Source: CAZGKW01 sp964526295 (GTDB lineage: Bacteria; Planctomycetota; Phycisphaerae; FEN-1346). From it: a stretch of DNA of 64,000 nucleotides. Positions 34,486 to 43,641 of the stretch are shown piece after piece (the stretch's first letter is position 1; each line of letters starts with the position of its first letter). The notes beneath the pieces are model-generated. The model did no database searches. It had not been told where the DNA came from and saw only the letters and a program-made list of their open reading frames with translations. The stretch lies in contig CAZGKW010000018.1 in assembly GCA_964526295.1 (NCBI GenBank), positions 1 to 64,000 on the forward strand, in the 5' to 3' direction. Position numbers and translations under genes: made by a program.

Positions 34486-36971
34486 AGCCGCCACACCTGG
34501 ACGCGATTGTTCCCGGAATCCACCACGTAGAGACGGTCTCGGTCTCCCGCCACGCCCCAGGGATAGGCCAGCCGGCCCGGCGTGCGGCCGGCCTCCCCCC
34601 AACATCCGGCCGACTCGCCGTTCGGACGGAAGAGATGGATCCGGTTGTTGCCGTATTCGCAGACGACGAGGGTGCCGTCCGGCAGGAGCGCCAAGTCGTA
34701 TGGGTAGCGAAGCCGGCCGGGCCCCGACCCCTGGGACCCGAACTCGCCCATCCGCTCACCGGCGAGAGTATGCGTGACAATCCGATGGTTGCAAGCGTCG
34801 GCGACGTAGAGACGGGCGCGGCCGGCGTCGACCGCCAGGGCCGAGGGGCGGGAGTACTCGTCCGGCCCGGCCCCGAACCGGCCGAAGCTCCCCACGAACG
34901 TCCCGTCCCCCTCATAGATGCTTACGCGGTCATTGCCGCCGTATTCGCTCACAAAGAGCCGCCCGTCGGCCAGCGCCACGTCCGTCGGGTAGATAAACTG
35001 CCCGTCGCCCGTGCCGTACGAGCCGAACTGCTGCACCAGATCGCCGCCCCGGTCGTAGACCAGGACGCGGTGGTAGTGCGTGTCGGCGACGTAAAGCCGC
35101 CCGTCCGGGCCGACGCTGATGCCCGTCGGGTAGCCCTTCTCGTATTCGGGCAGGAGGATGGTGCGGAGGACGCGGCCCTCGGGCGTCAGGAGCTGGATGC
35201 GGCCGGTGCGGTCGACGACGTACGGATTCCCCTCCGGGTCGAGGGCCACCGCCCGGGGATAGACGAACTCGCCGGGCCCGCGTCCGGTCGAGCCGAACAG
35301 GCCGAGGACGTCCGGCTCGCCGGGGCGGCCGGCCCCCCCGCCGTCGCAGCCGGCCCCGACGACGAGCGCCCCGAGCGCGACCACCCACAGCGCCGCGCGC
35401 GGCGAGCGGTCGGCTCGCCCTCGTCGAAAGGACTTCAGCGCGGCACCCGCCGCCAGCGCCGCCACGGGCACGACGTACACGGCCACCAGCGCCAGCGACG
35501 CCAGGATCACCACCTGCTCGTCCATGAAGTGCATCCGGTCGAGCAGCCAGAAGGCGAAGTTCGGCACGTCGGGCTCCAGCAGCACCGACGTTGCCGCCAC
35601 CTCCCCCACGCTGAACATCATCACCAGCAGGGCCGCCCCGGCCACCACCGGCCACGTCCGCGGCCAGTGGACGTGCCGCCACCGGGCCAGCAGCCCCGCC
35701 CCGTCGACGCCCGCCATCTCGTCGAAGTGCTCCGACGTTCCGCTCCGCGTGAGCTTCAGCACAACCAGGGCGACGCCCGCGAAGCGGACCGCGTGGCCCG
35801 CCGACAGGATCAGCCAGTTCGCCACCGGCACGCTCGCCAAGCCCCCGGCGGCCGACTGGGCCGACCGCAGGCCCGCCCCCACGAGCGAACCCGGAAGGAA
35901 CATCGCCAGGAAAAGACCCGCCTGCATGACGCCCGCCACGCGGGCCCCCTCACGTCCGAAGCGCTCGCCGGCAGGCACCGCCGCCGCCAGCACGAGGGCG
36001 GCAAGCGCCGCCGGCGCCGCCACCGCCAGCGATCCAAAGAGCTTCTCCCCCGGCAGCCGCGCCAGATGCGTCCCCAGGGCGGCGGCGTCGACATTCGCCA
36101 GCAGCAGCCCCACCGGGGCCCCCACCGATAGAATCACCAGCGCCGCGAAGACGCCCCACTCCCACCGCCGCGCCGGCGCCGGGAAATCGACCGGCGGGCC
36201 CGGGGCAACCTGCTCCAGCCGCCGGCCCAGCAGCCAGCTCGCCCCCGCCGCCACCAGCACCAGCGGCGCCGACGCCCGGGCCACCGCCGCCGTCGAGCCC
36301 GTCTCGGCGTACAGGGCCCCCAGCTTCGCCCCGAACGTCCAGACGCGGGCCAGATGGAACGTCGCGTACTCCGACAGGATGAAGACGAACGTCACGACGA
36401 ACGCCAGCACGAGCGGGCGACGGAGCATCGGCAGGACCACCCGCGTGAACCGGCCCCACCGGCCCGCATCGAGCCTGGCGCTCGCCATCACCTCGGCGTC
36501 CAGGTCCCGCCACCCCGCCGACTGGCACAGCGCGGCCAGCGGCCAGTACCAGAACAGCATGGCCAGCATGGCGTTGGCCCAGCCGGCGGCCTGCGGCACA
36601 TAGGACGGCTGGACGCTCAGCCACGCTCCCACCGGGCTGGTGGGGCTTCGAAGCTGCCACCAGGCGCTGTAGAGGAGGTACCGCGGCAGGACCAACGGTG
36701 CGAGCACGACAAAGAAAAGCGCCATCCGTCCCCGCCGGGCCGTCCCGAGGAGCTTCCCCGGCACATAGCCCAGGACGACCGACGCCGCCGCCAGCGCCCC
36801 CGCCAGAAAGAGGCTCTTCGGCAGCAGGGCCCACGCCTCTCCATAGTGCGTCCCACCGGGGGCGCGCAGTGCTTCGATGCCGACCCACGCCAGCGGCGCC
36901 AGCACCAGCACCGCCCACAGGGCCGACCCCACCGCCGCCAGGAACCGGTGTCCGGCACTCGCTCGTATCAC
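34482..36971 (-). CDS. Ferric-type ABC permease fused to an NHL beta-propeller
   Basis: An 829-aa fusion. Residues 1 to about 520 are a double permease of the binding-protein-dependent type (FbpB/ThiP-like): about twelve helices with two EAA-type loops, DLDAEVMASARLDAGRWGRF and FDEMAGVDGAGLLARWRHVH. Residues from about 550 are NHL repeats (PRAVALDPEGNPYVVDRTG; YPTGISVGPDGRLYVADTHY; RPSALAVDAGRARLYVADAC; YPYDLALLPDGTLVVCEYGN; YPWGVAGDRDRLYVVDSGNN), a six-bladed propeller. Between them lies ALWVVALGALVVGAGC, which looks like a lipoprotein signal with Cys at residue 542. The ATG overlaps the stop of the solute-binding protein (ATGA), linking both in one uptake system. Confidence 0.85.
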   Translation of the reverse strand: MIRASAGHRFLAAVGSALWAVLVLAPLAWVGIEALRAPGGTHYGEAWALLPKSLFLAGALAAASVVLGYVPGKLLGTARRGRMALFFVVLAPLVLPRYLLYSAWWQLRSPTSPVGAWLSVQPSYVPQAAGWANAMLAMLFWYWPLAALCQSAGWRDLDAEVMASARLDAGRWGRFTRVVLPMLRRPLVLAFVVTFVFILSEYATFHLARVWTFGAKLGALYAETGSTAAVARASAPLVLVAAGASWLLGRRLEQVAPGPPVDFPAPARRWEWGVFAALVILSVGAPVGLLLANVDAAALGTHLARLPGEKLFGSLAVAAPAALAALVLAAAVPAGERFGREGARVAGVMQAGLFLAMFLPGSLVGAGLRSAQSAAGGLASVPVANWLILSAGHAVRFAGVALVVLKLTRSGTSEHFDEMAGVDGAGLLARWRHVHWPRTWPVVAGAALLVMMFSVGEVAATSVLLEPDVPNFAFWLLDRMHFMDEQVVILASLALVAVYVVPVAALAAGAALKSFRRGRADRSPRAALWVVALGALVVGAGCDGGGAGRPGEPDVLGLFGSTGRGPGEFVYPRAVALDPEGNPYVVDRTGRIQLLTPEGRVLRTILLPEYEKGYPTGISVGPDGRLYVADTHYHRVLVYDRGGDLVQQFGSYGTGDGQFIYPTDVALADGRLFVSEYGGNDRVSIYEGDGTFVGSFGRFGAGPDEYSRPSALAVDAGRARLYVADACNHRIVTHTLAGERMGEFGSQGSGPGRLRYPYDLALLPDGTLVVCEYGNNRIHLFRPNGESAGCWGEAGRTPGRLAYPWGVAGDRDRLYVVDSGNNRVQVWRL

Positions 36972-37996
36972 CGCAGGATCTCGGTGGCCAGGCGGATCGC
37001 CTCCGGGATCGCGTCGGCCACCTTCTCGTAGTCAATCGGCAGGCACTTCGGAGGCGCGTAGGCGGGGAAGTCTTTCGCTACGGACTCGTGTATCGGCGTG
37101 TTATGGCTGGTGCTCTCGGCCAGAAGCCGCTCGGCCTTCGGGCTCAGGAGGAACGCCATCAGCTCCCGGGCCGTCTCGGGGTGGCCACCGCCCTCCACGA
37201 GCGCCGCCGTGTTCGGGATCGCCAGGGCCCCGCCGTCGCCGTGCCCCAGGAAGACCATCGCCACGGGCCAGCCTTCCCGCTGGGCGGAGTAGACGTCGTC
37301 GGTATCGGTGAGGCAGACGTCGGCCTCGCCTGCGGCGACCATGCGGACGGCGGTGGAGTTGCCCGAGGCCAGGCGGATCTCGTTCGCCTCGAGGCCCTCG
37401 AGGATCTCCCGGGCCCGCTGCGGGCCGTACCAGACGAACCAGCTCGCCACGTGCCCCGAGGTCGTGCCGAACTCCGGGTCGGCCATGACGACGCGACCCC
37501 GCCACGCCGGGTCGAGCAGGTCCTCGAGTGTCCGCGGCACGTCCGCCTCGGCCACGCGATTGGTGTTGTAGGCGAGGACCCGCATCCGCAGGCCGAAACC
37601 GTACCACCGCCCCTGAGGGTCGCGGAACGTCTCGGGCCAGTCCTTCGTCCCCTCGGATTCGTAGGGCGCGAGGACCCCCTCCTCGGCCAGTCGGACCGTG
37701 TGGAAAACCTCGCTGGACCAGAAGACGTCGGCGACCGGCCGGTCGGCCTCCTCCCGGAGCCGCTGCACCAGACCGAGCGTCTTGGTGGCCTCGGTGTCGC
37801 CGCGGAACTGGACGTCGATGCCGCTCATCCGCTCGAACTCCTCGATGAGGATCTCGGCAAACTGCTGGTCGGCGCTGGAATAGAGGACCACCTCCCGCTG
37901 CGGGCCGTCGCCTCCGCCGCATCCGCACCCCAAGGCGAGACCGATTGAGAGAACGAGCGCGAGAATCGTGCTCAGACAACGCGGCGAGTGACGCAT
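36968..37996 (-). CDS. Extracellular solute-binding lipoprotein (ferric iron type)
   Basis: A 342-aa periplasmic-binding-protein class II lipoprotein (lipobox LALGC, Cys24). Features of the FbpA/AfuA group are VVLYSSADQQFAEILIEEFE at the start, DVFWSSEVFHTVRLAEEGVL, LAYNTNRV, WRGRVVMADPEFGTTSGHVA and the C-terminal DFPAYAPPKCLPIDYEKVAD. The ligand is probably ferric ion, but 2-aminoethylphosphonate and other ligands also occur in this fold. ATG at 37996 has AGGAGGAG upstream. It overlaps the permease start by 4 bp. No cognate ATPase is encoded beside it. Confidence 0.9.
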   Translation of the reverse strand: MRHSPRCLSTILALVLSIGLALGCGCGGGDGPQREVVLYSSADQQFAEILIEEFERMSGIDVQFRGDTEATKTLGLVQRLREEADRPVADVFWSSEVFHTVRLAEEGVLAPYESEGTKDWPETFRDPQGRWYGFGLRMRVLAYNTNRVAEADVPRTLEDLLDPAWRGRVVMADPEFGTTSGHVASWFVWYGPQRAREILEGLEANEIRLASGNSTAVRMVAAGEADVCLTDTDDVYSAQREGWPVAMVFLGHGDGGALAIPNTAALVEGGGHPETARELMAFLLSPKAERLLAESTSHNTPIHESVAKDFPAYAPPKCLPIDYEKVADAIPEAIRLATEILR

Positions 37997-38058
37997 GGGC
38001 GGGGACTCCTCCTGAGCAGAGCGGTTCCTCTTCTGGGGCGCACTCCTCGTCTGCGGGA

Positions 38059-39732
38059 CTACTCGTCCTCGGGCCGGCCCAGCTTGTCGAAGTATTCCTT
38101 CACGGCCCCGTGGTACTTGGTGGGGATGAGGTTGTCGCTGATGGCTTCGGCGGCCCGGTCCTTGGCGGCGCCGACAGACGGGCCGGCCGTCCGGGTGGCC
38201 TCGCCCTTGATCTGTTCCTCGTGGCTGTACCAGGTGGCGATGATGGGTCCGGGCCGTTCCTGGTTCGGGGCGCGGCTGCCGAGGGTGTTGACGGTGCCGC
38301 CGCGGGCGGTGTCGACGGGCCCGCTGCCCTGCCCTCGCGACCCCGTGCCTTGGCCGGGGCTGCCGTCGCCGAACGGCCGGTACATGCCGAGGGCCCCCGG
38401 CCCGAGCGACTCGCCCAGGGCCCCCTGGCCGAACTCGAGCTCGTCGAGGGCGGCCTCCATCAAGGCCATCTGCTGCCGCATCGACTCCAGGTCGTCCAGC
38501 TGCTGGGCGAGGGCCTGGAGCCCTTCGCCGGAGAGCTTCTCGCCGCTGCCCGGCTGACCGCCGCCGCCCCTGCACCCGGCGAGGCCCTGGGCCAGGGCCG
38601 CACAGTTCTTGCACGCCATCTTCGACGCCTTGGCCTTCTTGAGAAGCTTCTCGATCGTCGCCGCGTCGGCGCCCTGCTGCTGGAGGGTCTGGCGGAGTTG
38701 CTCCTCGCTGAGCTTCGCGAGGTCCTTCGACAGGCCCGCCTTCTCGAGCGCGTCCTCCAGGTCCTTCTGCTTGGCGGCGAGGCGGTCGAGCTGCTCGGCG
38801 AGCGATTCGAGGGCCTTGGCCAGGGTCTCCCGCTGCTCGTCCGTCAGGTCCTTTCTGGCGAGCTTCTCGGCCAGCTCGCGGGCCATCTCGGCGGCCTTGC
38901 CGAACTTGCCGCGGGCCAGGGCCCGGGCCAGCTCGCGCCCCAGGCCGCTGTCGGGCGTCTTGAGCTGCTTCATCATGTCCTGGAGGTTGCGGGCGGCCTC
39001 GGCCCGCTCGGCCTCGGCCATCCGCTCGAGCCGGTCGGCCACGTCGCCGAGCTTGCGGATGGCCCGGCGGCGAACGTCGGCGGGCTTCGTGCCAGGCTCG
39101 ATCTCCTGGATCGTGGCCAGCTCCTCGGCCAGCTCGGCCATGCCGAGCTGTTTGACGACCGCCTCGAGGCGGTCGGTGGTCCGCTGGACGTCGGCCTGGG
39201 CCTGCTGGACCTCGCGCTCTTTGAGCCGCTCCTTCCGGGCCGCCTCCTCCACGCCCAGGAGGTCCCAGGTGGGCAGGCACGCGACCACGGCCACCAGGGC
39301 CCAACTCCCCGCCGACCAGGCCCACCGCCGTGACATCCGAAGCGGCAGCCCCCGGGCCACGTTCACGCCGGCCGCCCGCTCGTAGGCCTCCTGCCGGGCC
39401 GCCGAGGCGAACGGGTCGCGGCTCTCGGCGAGGGCCAGCGTCGTGCTGAACCGTTCCTTGACGCCGAGCCGCTCGTCGACCAGCAGGGCGACGTCCATCC
39501 GGCTGGGCCGCTTAAGGAGCCAGGCGACCAGGACGAATGCCGCGGCCGCCCCGGCGATGCCGACCCCGACCCGGGCGTCGAGGACCGACACGGCAACGAG
39601 GTGCTCGCCGAGCAGGAGGACCGCGCAGAGGGCCCCCGCCCCGAGGGCCGCCCAGGCCGCCAGGTCGATCAGGAGGTTGGCGTGACAGCGAAGGGCGGCG
39701 GCGGCGAGGCGTCGGCGGAACTGGGATTCCAT
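38059..39732 (-). CDS. Coiled-coil membrane protein (DUF4175-like)
   Basis: A 557-aa protein, first gene of the long operon. It has three helices near the N-terminus (LIDLAAWAALGAGALCAVLL, VGIAGAAAAFVLVAWLL, AGSWALVAVVACLPTW) around the segment RMDVALLVDERLGVKERFST. A long highly charged coiled coil follows (about residues 160-380: LERMAEAERAEAARNLQDMM, KLARKDLTDEQRETLAKALE). A Cys pair (MACKNCAALAQGLAGC), a Gly-rich stretch and a conserved C-terminal block (NLIPTKYHGAVKEYFDKLG) close it. This plan occurs in planctomycete proteins near MoxR/VWA operons and loosely resembles DUF4175. AGGAGGAGG precedes the ATG. Function unknown. Confidence 0.75.
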   Translation of the reverse strand: MESQFRRRLAAAALRCHANLLIDLAAWAALGAGALCAVLLLGEHLVAVSVLDARVGVGIAGAAAAFVLVAWLLKRPSRMDVALLVDERLGVKERFSTTLALAESRDPFASAARQEAYERAAGVNVARGLPLRMSRRWAWSAGSWALVAVVACLPTWDLLGVEEAARKERLKEREVQQAQADVQRTTDRLEAVVKQLGMAELAEELATIQEIEPGTKPADVRRRAIRKLGDVADRLERMAEAERAEAARNLQDMMKQLKTPDSGLGRELARALARGKFGKAAEMARELAEKLARKDLTDEQRETLAKALESLAEQLDRLAAKQKDLEDALEKAGLSKDLAKLSEEQLRQTLQQQGADAATIEKLLKKAKASKMACKNCAALAQGLAGCRGGGGQPGSGEKLSGEGLQALAQQLDDLESMRQQMALMEAALDELEFGQGALGESLGPGALGMYRPFGDGSPGQGTGSRGQGSGPVDTARGGTVNTLGSRAPNQERPGPIIATWYSHEEQIKGEATRTAGPSVGAAKDRAAEAISDNLIPTKYHGAVKEYFDKLGRPEDE

Positions 39733-39940
39733 GGCGGCCTCCTCCTGATATTAGAATGGCCCACGAGGGGCGAAAAATCAAGAACGTTCACCCGGTTAGA
39801 CGCACGAGCAGGCCCTGGGTTTGGCGGAAAAAGGCCCATGTGACGCAGGGGGGCCTTCGGGCCGCCTCCAGCCCTCATTCGGATTGCCCGTTGCCCCCAC
39901 CCCCCCTCGCCCCCCATACTGATACGAAGGAGGCGTCTGT

Positions 39941-40900
39941 ATGATCCACGCCCTTTTCAGAGGACACTTGGTGACGGCTGGCCCGGGCCCTCGGCCGCGC
40001 TCCGGGCCCGGGCGAACAGCCAGGGCGGCGGCCCTGGCGGGCCTGGCGGCCGTCCTCGCACTCGCCGGCTGCGCCGCCGAACCGACCGACGGCGGCGGCG
40101 GCCAACAGCCCCAGCCCGTCATCGTCGAGAAGAAGCCGGCCGACGAGCCCGCCCGCGGTGAGGACACCGGGGGCGATTCAGCCCGTCGTGAACACACGCC
40201 GGGCCCCGAGCGACCTGCCGAAGAGGCCCCAGCCGACTGGCCCCCGCCGAAGGCCACCGAGCGCCAGGAAGACCGCGACCGCATGGTCGCCACCATCCGA
40301 CGCTACGGCTGCCGCGAAAAGGAGGTCCTGGAGGTCATGGCGGCGGTCCCGCGTCACGAGTTCGTACCCGCCCGGCACCGGGACGACGCCTACGACGATA
40401 CGCCCCTGCCGATCGGCTACGGCCAGACCATCAGCCAGCCCTACATGGTGGCCGAGATGACCCGCCTGCTCGAACTCGACGACGGCTCCCGCGTCCTGGA
40501 GGTCGGCACCGGCTCGGGGTACCAGGCGGCGGTCCTTGCACACCTGACGCCGAACGTCAAGACCATCGAGATCGTCGAGCCCTTGGCCGAAGCGGCCCGG
40601 AAACGCCTCAAGCGCCTCGGCTACGACACGGTCACGGTCCGCCACGGCGACGGGTACCACGGCTGGCCGGGCGATGAGTCGTTCGACGCCATCATCGTGA
40701 CCTGCGCGACGGGCCAAGTCCCCCCGCCGCTCGTCAAGCAGCTCAAGCCCGGCGGGCGGATGGTCATCCCGGTGGGCAGCCGGTTCGCCACCCAGCACCT
40801 GATGCTGGTGGAGAAGGACGCCGACGGCGAGGTCCGGAGCCGCGTCCTGATGGCCGTCCGGTTTGTCCCGCTGCTGCGGGAGGACCCCACTGCCAAGTGA
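39941..40900 (+). CDS. pcm: Protein-L-isoaspartate O-methyltransferase, lipoprotein form
   Basis: SAM-dependent methyltransferase that repairs isoaspartyl residues, here 319 aa instead of the usual about 210. The extra N-terminus is an export signal with lipobox LALAGC (Cys44), then a Pro/Glu-rich linker of about 60 residues. The catalytic domain has MAAVPRHEFVPARHRDDAYD, LPIGYGQTISQPYMVAEMTR and SAM motif I LEVGTGSGYQAAVLAHL, then IVEPLAEAARKRL and FDAIIVTCATGQVPPPLV. GAAGGAGG before ATG 39941 fixes the start, so the signal is part of the gene. Its end overlaps the start of the next gene's frame. Confidence 0.9.
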   Translation: MIHALFRGHLVTAGPGPRPRSGPGRTARAAALAGLAAVLALAGCAAEPTDGGGGQQPQPVIVEKKPADEPARGEDTGGDSARREHTPGPERPAEEAPADWPPPKATERQEDRDRMVATIRRYGCREKEVLEVMAAVPRHEFVPARHRDDAYDDTPLPIGYGQTISQPYMVAEMTRLLELDDGSRVLEVGTGSGYQAAVLAHLTPNVKTIEIVEPLAEAARKRLKRLGYDTVTVRHGDGYHGWPGDESFDAIIVTCATGQVPPPLVKQLKPGGRMVIPVGSRFATQHLMLVEKDADGEVRSRVLMAVRFVPLLREDPTAK

Positions 40901-43439
40901 CGCCCCACCGACGGCGAGGCCGCGGCCCTCCGATGCCGCCCCCGACGAGCCGGGCCCCCGCGCGGGGCGCCTGGAGGTCGCCCGGAGGCGGCTGGCGGTG
41001 GCCTTGGTGTCGCTGGCGCTGATCGGCCTGGAGCTGGCCCTGATGCGGGCCCTTTCGGTGCGCCTGTGGCACCATTTCGCCCACCTCGTAATCAGCCTGG
41101 CCCTGCTGGGGTTCGGGGCGAGCGGGACGGCCCTGGTGCTCCTCAGGGACCGGCTCCGCGGCCGGGAGGGGACGTGGCTGTTCGGCTTCGCCCTGGCGTT
41201 CGCCCTCGGCATCCCCGCGACGGTGGCCCTCGCACAGAACGTCGAGATCAACGTGCAGTTCCTGACGTGGGACCTGGGGCAACTCGCGAACCTCGAGCTG
41301 CTGGCCCTGCTGGTCCTGGTGCCGTTCCTCCTGGCGGCGGCCCTCATCGGCCTCGTCCTGATGGACCGCCCGGAGCGGGTCGGCGGCCACTATGCGGCCA
41401 ACCTGATCGGCTCGGGCCTCGGCGGGGCGGCGGCGGTCGGCCTGATGGTCGTCGTGCCGCTCGGGCGGCTGTTCGTCGTCCTGGCGGGGACGGGCTTCGT
41501 CGCGGCGCTCGTGCTCGCGCCGTGGCGGCGGCGGTGGGCCGTTCCGGTTGTCGTTTTGGGCGGCGCGGCCCTGGCGATGCTGGCGGCCCGCTTCCCCTAC
41601 CGGCCCGTCATGTCGCAGTACAAGATGCTCCCCCAGGCGCTGGCCATGCCCGGCACGGAGCGGCTTTACTCGACCCAGGGGCCGCTCGGGCGGATCGACG
41701 TCGTCGCCGGCCCCGCGACGCACTACGCCCCGGCCCTCAGCCTGGCCTACGCCCGCGACGTCCCGCCCCACGCCCTCATCATCATCGACGGCGACGCCAC
41801 GACCGCCGTCTACGACGTCGAGCGGCGCGCCGACTGGGCCTTCCTCGACTACACGACCCAGGCGGCGCCCTACCACCTCCGCGACCGGCCGCAGGTCCTC
41901 GTCATCGGGGCTGGCGGCGGCAGCGACGTCGGACTGGCCCGGTACCACGGCAGCCCGCGGGTCGTCGCCCTGGAGGCCAACGCCCGCATCCGGCACGTGA
42001 TGGAAACCGTCCTGGCGGGCCGCGGCGGCGAGATCTACGACGCCCCGGGGGTCGAGGTCCTCGTCCGCGAGGCCCGGGGCTACCTGGCCGGCGGCGGCGA
42101 CACGTTCGACCTGGTGCAGCTCCCGTCGATGGAGGCGTTCGGCGCGTCGGGGGCGGGCCTCTTTGCCGCCATGGAAAGCTATCTCTATACTGTCGAGGCA
42201 TTCGAGGAGATGCTCGGGCGGCTCCGGCCGGGCGGCCTCCTTTGCGTGACGCGGTGGGCCCGCACCCCGCCGCGCGACGGCCTGCGGGTCTTCGACACCG
42301 CCCGGGCGGCCCTCGCCAGGCGCGGGGCCGACCCGGCGAAGCACCTGGCGATGCTCCGAAGCTGGGCCACCGTCACGGTCCTCGTCTTCGACCGCGCGAT
42401 CGAGCCGCACCAGAGCGCGGACCTCCGGACGTTCTGCGCCGAGCGGGCGTTCGACCTCTGCTACCTGCCGGACCTCGGGCGCGACGAGGCCAACCGCCGC
42501 CACGTCCTCGACCGGCCGTACTTTTTCGATGGGGCCCGCGCGCTGCTCGGGCCGGAGCGGGAGGCGTTCCTCGACGCGTATCCCTTCGACGTGACGGCGA
42601 CGACCGACGACCGGCCCTACTTCTCCCGGTCCTTCCGGTGGCGGGCCCTGCCGACGCTCCGCCGGCAGATGGGCCGGCGGACGCGGGCCTACCTGGAGGT
42701 GGGCTACGTCCTGCTGCTGGCGGCCCTGGTCCAGTGCATCGTCCTGGGGGCGGCCCTGATCGTCCTGCCCCTCCTCGCGCGGGCGGGGGCCCTCCGGCGG
42801 ACCCGCGGCAAGGCCGCGACACTCGCCTACTTCCTACTCCTCGGGGTCGGCTTCATGTTCGTCGAGATGGGCTTCCTTCAGCGGCTCATCCTGTACCTGG
42901 CGCACCCGGTCTACTCGGCGGCGGCGGTGATCGGGAGCTTCCTCGTCTTCGGCGGCCTGGGGAGCATGACGAGCGCCCGTTGGCCCGGCGTCAATCGACG
43001 GGCGGCCATTTCGCCCCCGGTGAATACACCGGGGGCCGGCCGCGTCGCACGGGTCGCCGGCGCCGTCGTCGCCGTGGCGGCCCTTCTCTACCTGTGGGCC
43101 CTGGACGGCTGGCTCGGCCTGACGCAAGGCGCCTCGACACCGTTGCGGATGACGGTGGCGGCCGTGACGATCGCCCCGCTGGCCTTCGCCATGGGCCACC
43201 TGTTCCCACTGGGCCTCAGGCAGCTCTCCGGCGGCGGGCCGGGTTCCGAGGGCTCGGAGGCGGGCCGGCGGCTCGTCCCCTGGGCCTGGGCCGTCAACGG
43301 CTTCGCCTCGGTCGTGGCGACGGTGGCCGCCCCGCTGGTGGCGATGAGCATCGGCTTTTCGCGACTCGTGATGCTGGCGGCGGTGTGCTACGCGCTGGCG
43401 GCGTGGCTCGCCCCGCGCCTGTCGCCCCGGCCCGCCTGA
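40863..43439 (+). CDS. Membrane-bound spermidine synthase-like protein
   Basis: A protein of up to 858 aa with about seven N-terminal helices (from LAVALVSLALIGLELALMRA), a central SpeE-like methyltransferase-fold domain and C-terminal helices. The SpeE-like part contains VLVIGAGGGSDVGLARYHGS, VVALEANARIRHVMETVLAG, VEVLVREARGYLAGGGDTFD and FEEMLGRLRPGGLLCVTRWA. The D-D/E residues needed to bind putrescine in true SpeE are not obvious, so polyamine synthesis is doubtful. The start is unclear: the frame opens at TTG 40863 inside pcm, without a good ribosome-binding site; GGGAGG at 40879-40884 points to initiation near 40890, where only a CTG is available. A hairpin repeat lies inside the C-terminal half. 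Confidence 0.8.
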   Translation: MSRCCGRTPLPSDAPPTARPRPSDAAPDEPGPRAGRLEVARRRLAVALVSLALIGLELALMRALSVRLWHHFAHLVISLALLGFGASGTALVLLRDRLRGREGTWLFGFALAFALGIPATVALAQNVEINVQFLTWDLGQLANLELLALLVLVPFLLAAALIGLVLMDRPERVGGHYAANLIGSGLGGAAAVGLMVVVPLGRLFVVLAGTGFVAALVLAPWRRRWAVPVVVLGGAALAMLAARFPYRPVMSQYKMLPQALAMPGTERLYSTQGPLGRIDVVAGPATHYAPALSLAYARDVPPHALIIIDGDATTAVYDVERRADWAFLDYTTQAAPYHLRDRPQVLVIGAGGGSDVGLARYHGSPRVVALEANARIRHVMETVLAGRGGEIYDAPGVEVLVREARGYLAGGGDTFDLVQLPSMEAFGASGAGLFAAMESYLYTVEAFEEMLGRLRPGGLLCVTRWARTPPRDGLRVFDTARAALARRGADPAKHLAMLRSWATVTVLVFDRAIEPHQSADLRTFCAERAFDLCYLPDLGRDEANRRHVLDRPYFFDGARALLGPEREAFLDAYPFDVTATTDDRPYFSRSFRWRALPTLRRQMGRRTRAYLEVGYVLLLAALVQCIVLGAALIVLPLLARAGALRRTRGKAATLAYFLLLGVGFMFVEMGFLQRLILYLAHPVYSAAAVIGSFLVFGGLGSMTSARWPGVNRRAAISPPVNTPGAGRVARVAGAVVAVAALLYLWALDGWLGLTQGASTPLRMTVAAVTIAPLAFAMGHLFPLGLRQLSGGGPGSEGSEAGRRLVPWAWAVNGFASVVATVAAPLVAMSIGFSRLVMLAAVCYALAAWLAPRLSPRPA
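43014..43035. repeat. REP-like hairpin inside a coding region
   Basis: A perfect 9-bp inverted repeat, CCCCCGGTG / CACCGGGGG, with loop AATA. It is followed by GCCGGCCGCG. It is translated in frame as part of a Pro/Gly-rich loop between two helices of the spermidine-synthase-like protein. A diverged copy (CCGGTGAATCGCGGGGGCC) lies in the intergenic region near 43574-43592. Confidence 0.55.
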
Positions 43440-43445
43440 GCAGCA

Positions 43446-43467
43446 GGGGCGAGGCATGCCTCGCCCC
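43446..43467. repeat. Perfect 22-bp palindrome, copy 1
   Basis: GGGGCGAGGCA followed by its exact reverse complement, 7 bp after the stop of the spermidine-synthase-like gene. The same 22 bp recurs at 45010-45031 and a looser relative is at 43904-43927. Confidence 0.7.
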
Positions 43468-43641
43468 ACAGCCTGCGTGAAGCCGCCTCGCCAAGGCCGC
43501 CGGGCGGCCGTGAAGCACGGGCCCGCGCGGTGCGGGCCTGCGGTGAGGACGGGGCCGGAGGCTTCTCCGCCGCCGGTGAATCGCGGGGGCCGACGCCGCG
43601 TCTGAAGCGATGCAGGGACCGACGACGAAAGGAGACCGGCC

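Noticed and set aside
38059..39732. Coiled-coil protein as a TolA- or SMC-like protein
   Set aside because: There is no Walker motif and no TolA C-terminal domain; only low-complexity charged helices are similar.
40863..43439. Call of a true polyamine-forming spermidine synthase (speE)
   Set aside because: The membrane domains and missing putrescine-binding acidic pair make the specific activity unsupported; kept as spermidine synthase-like.
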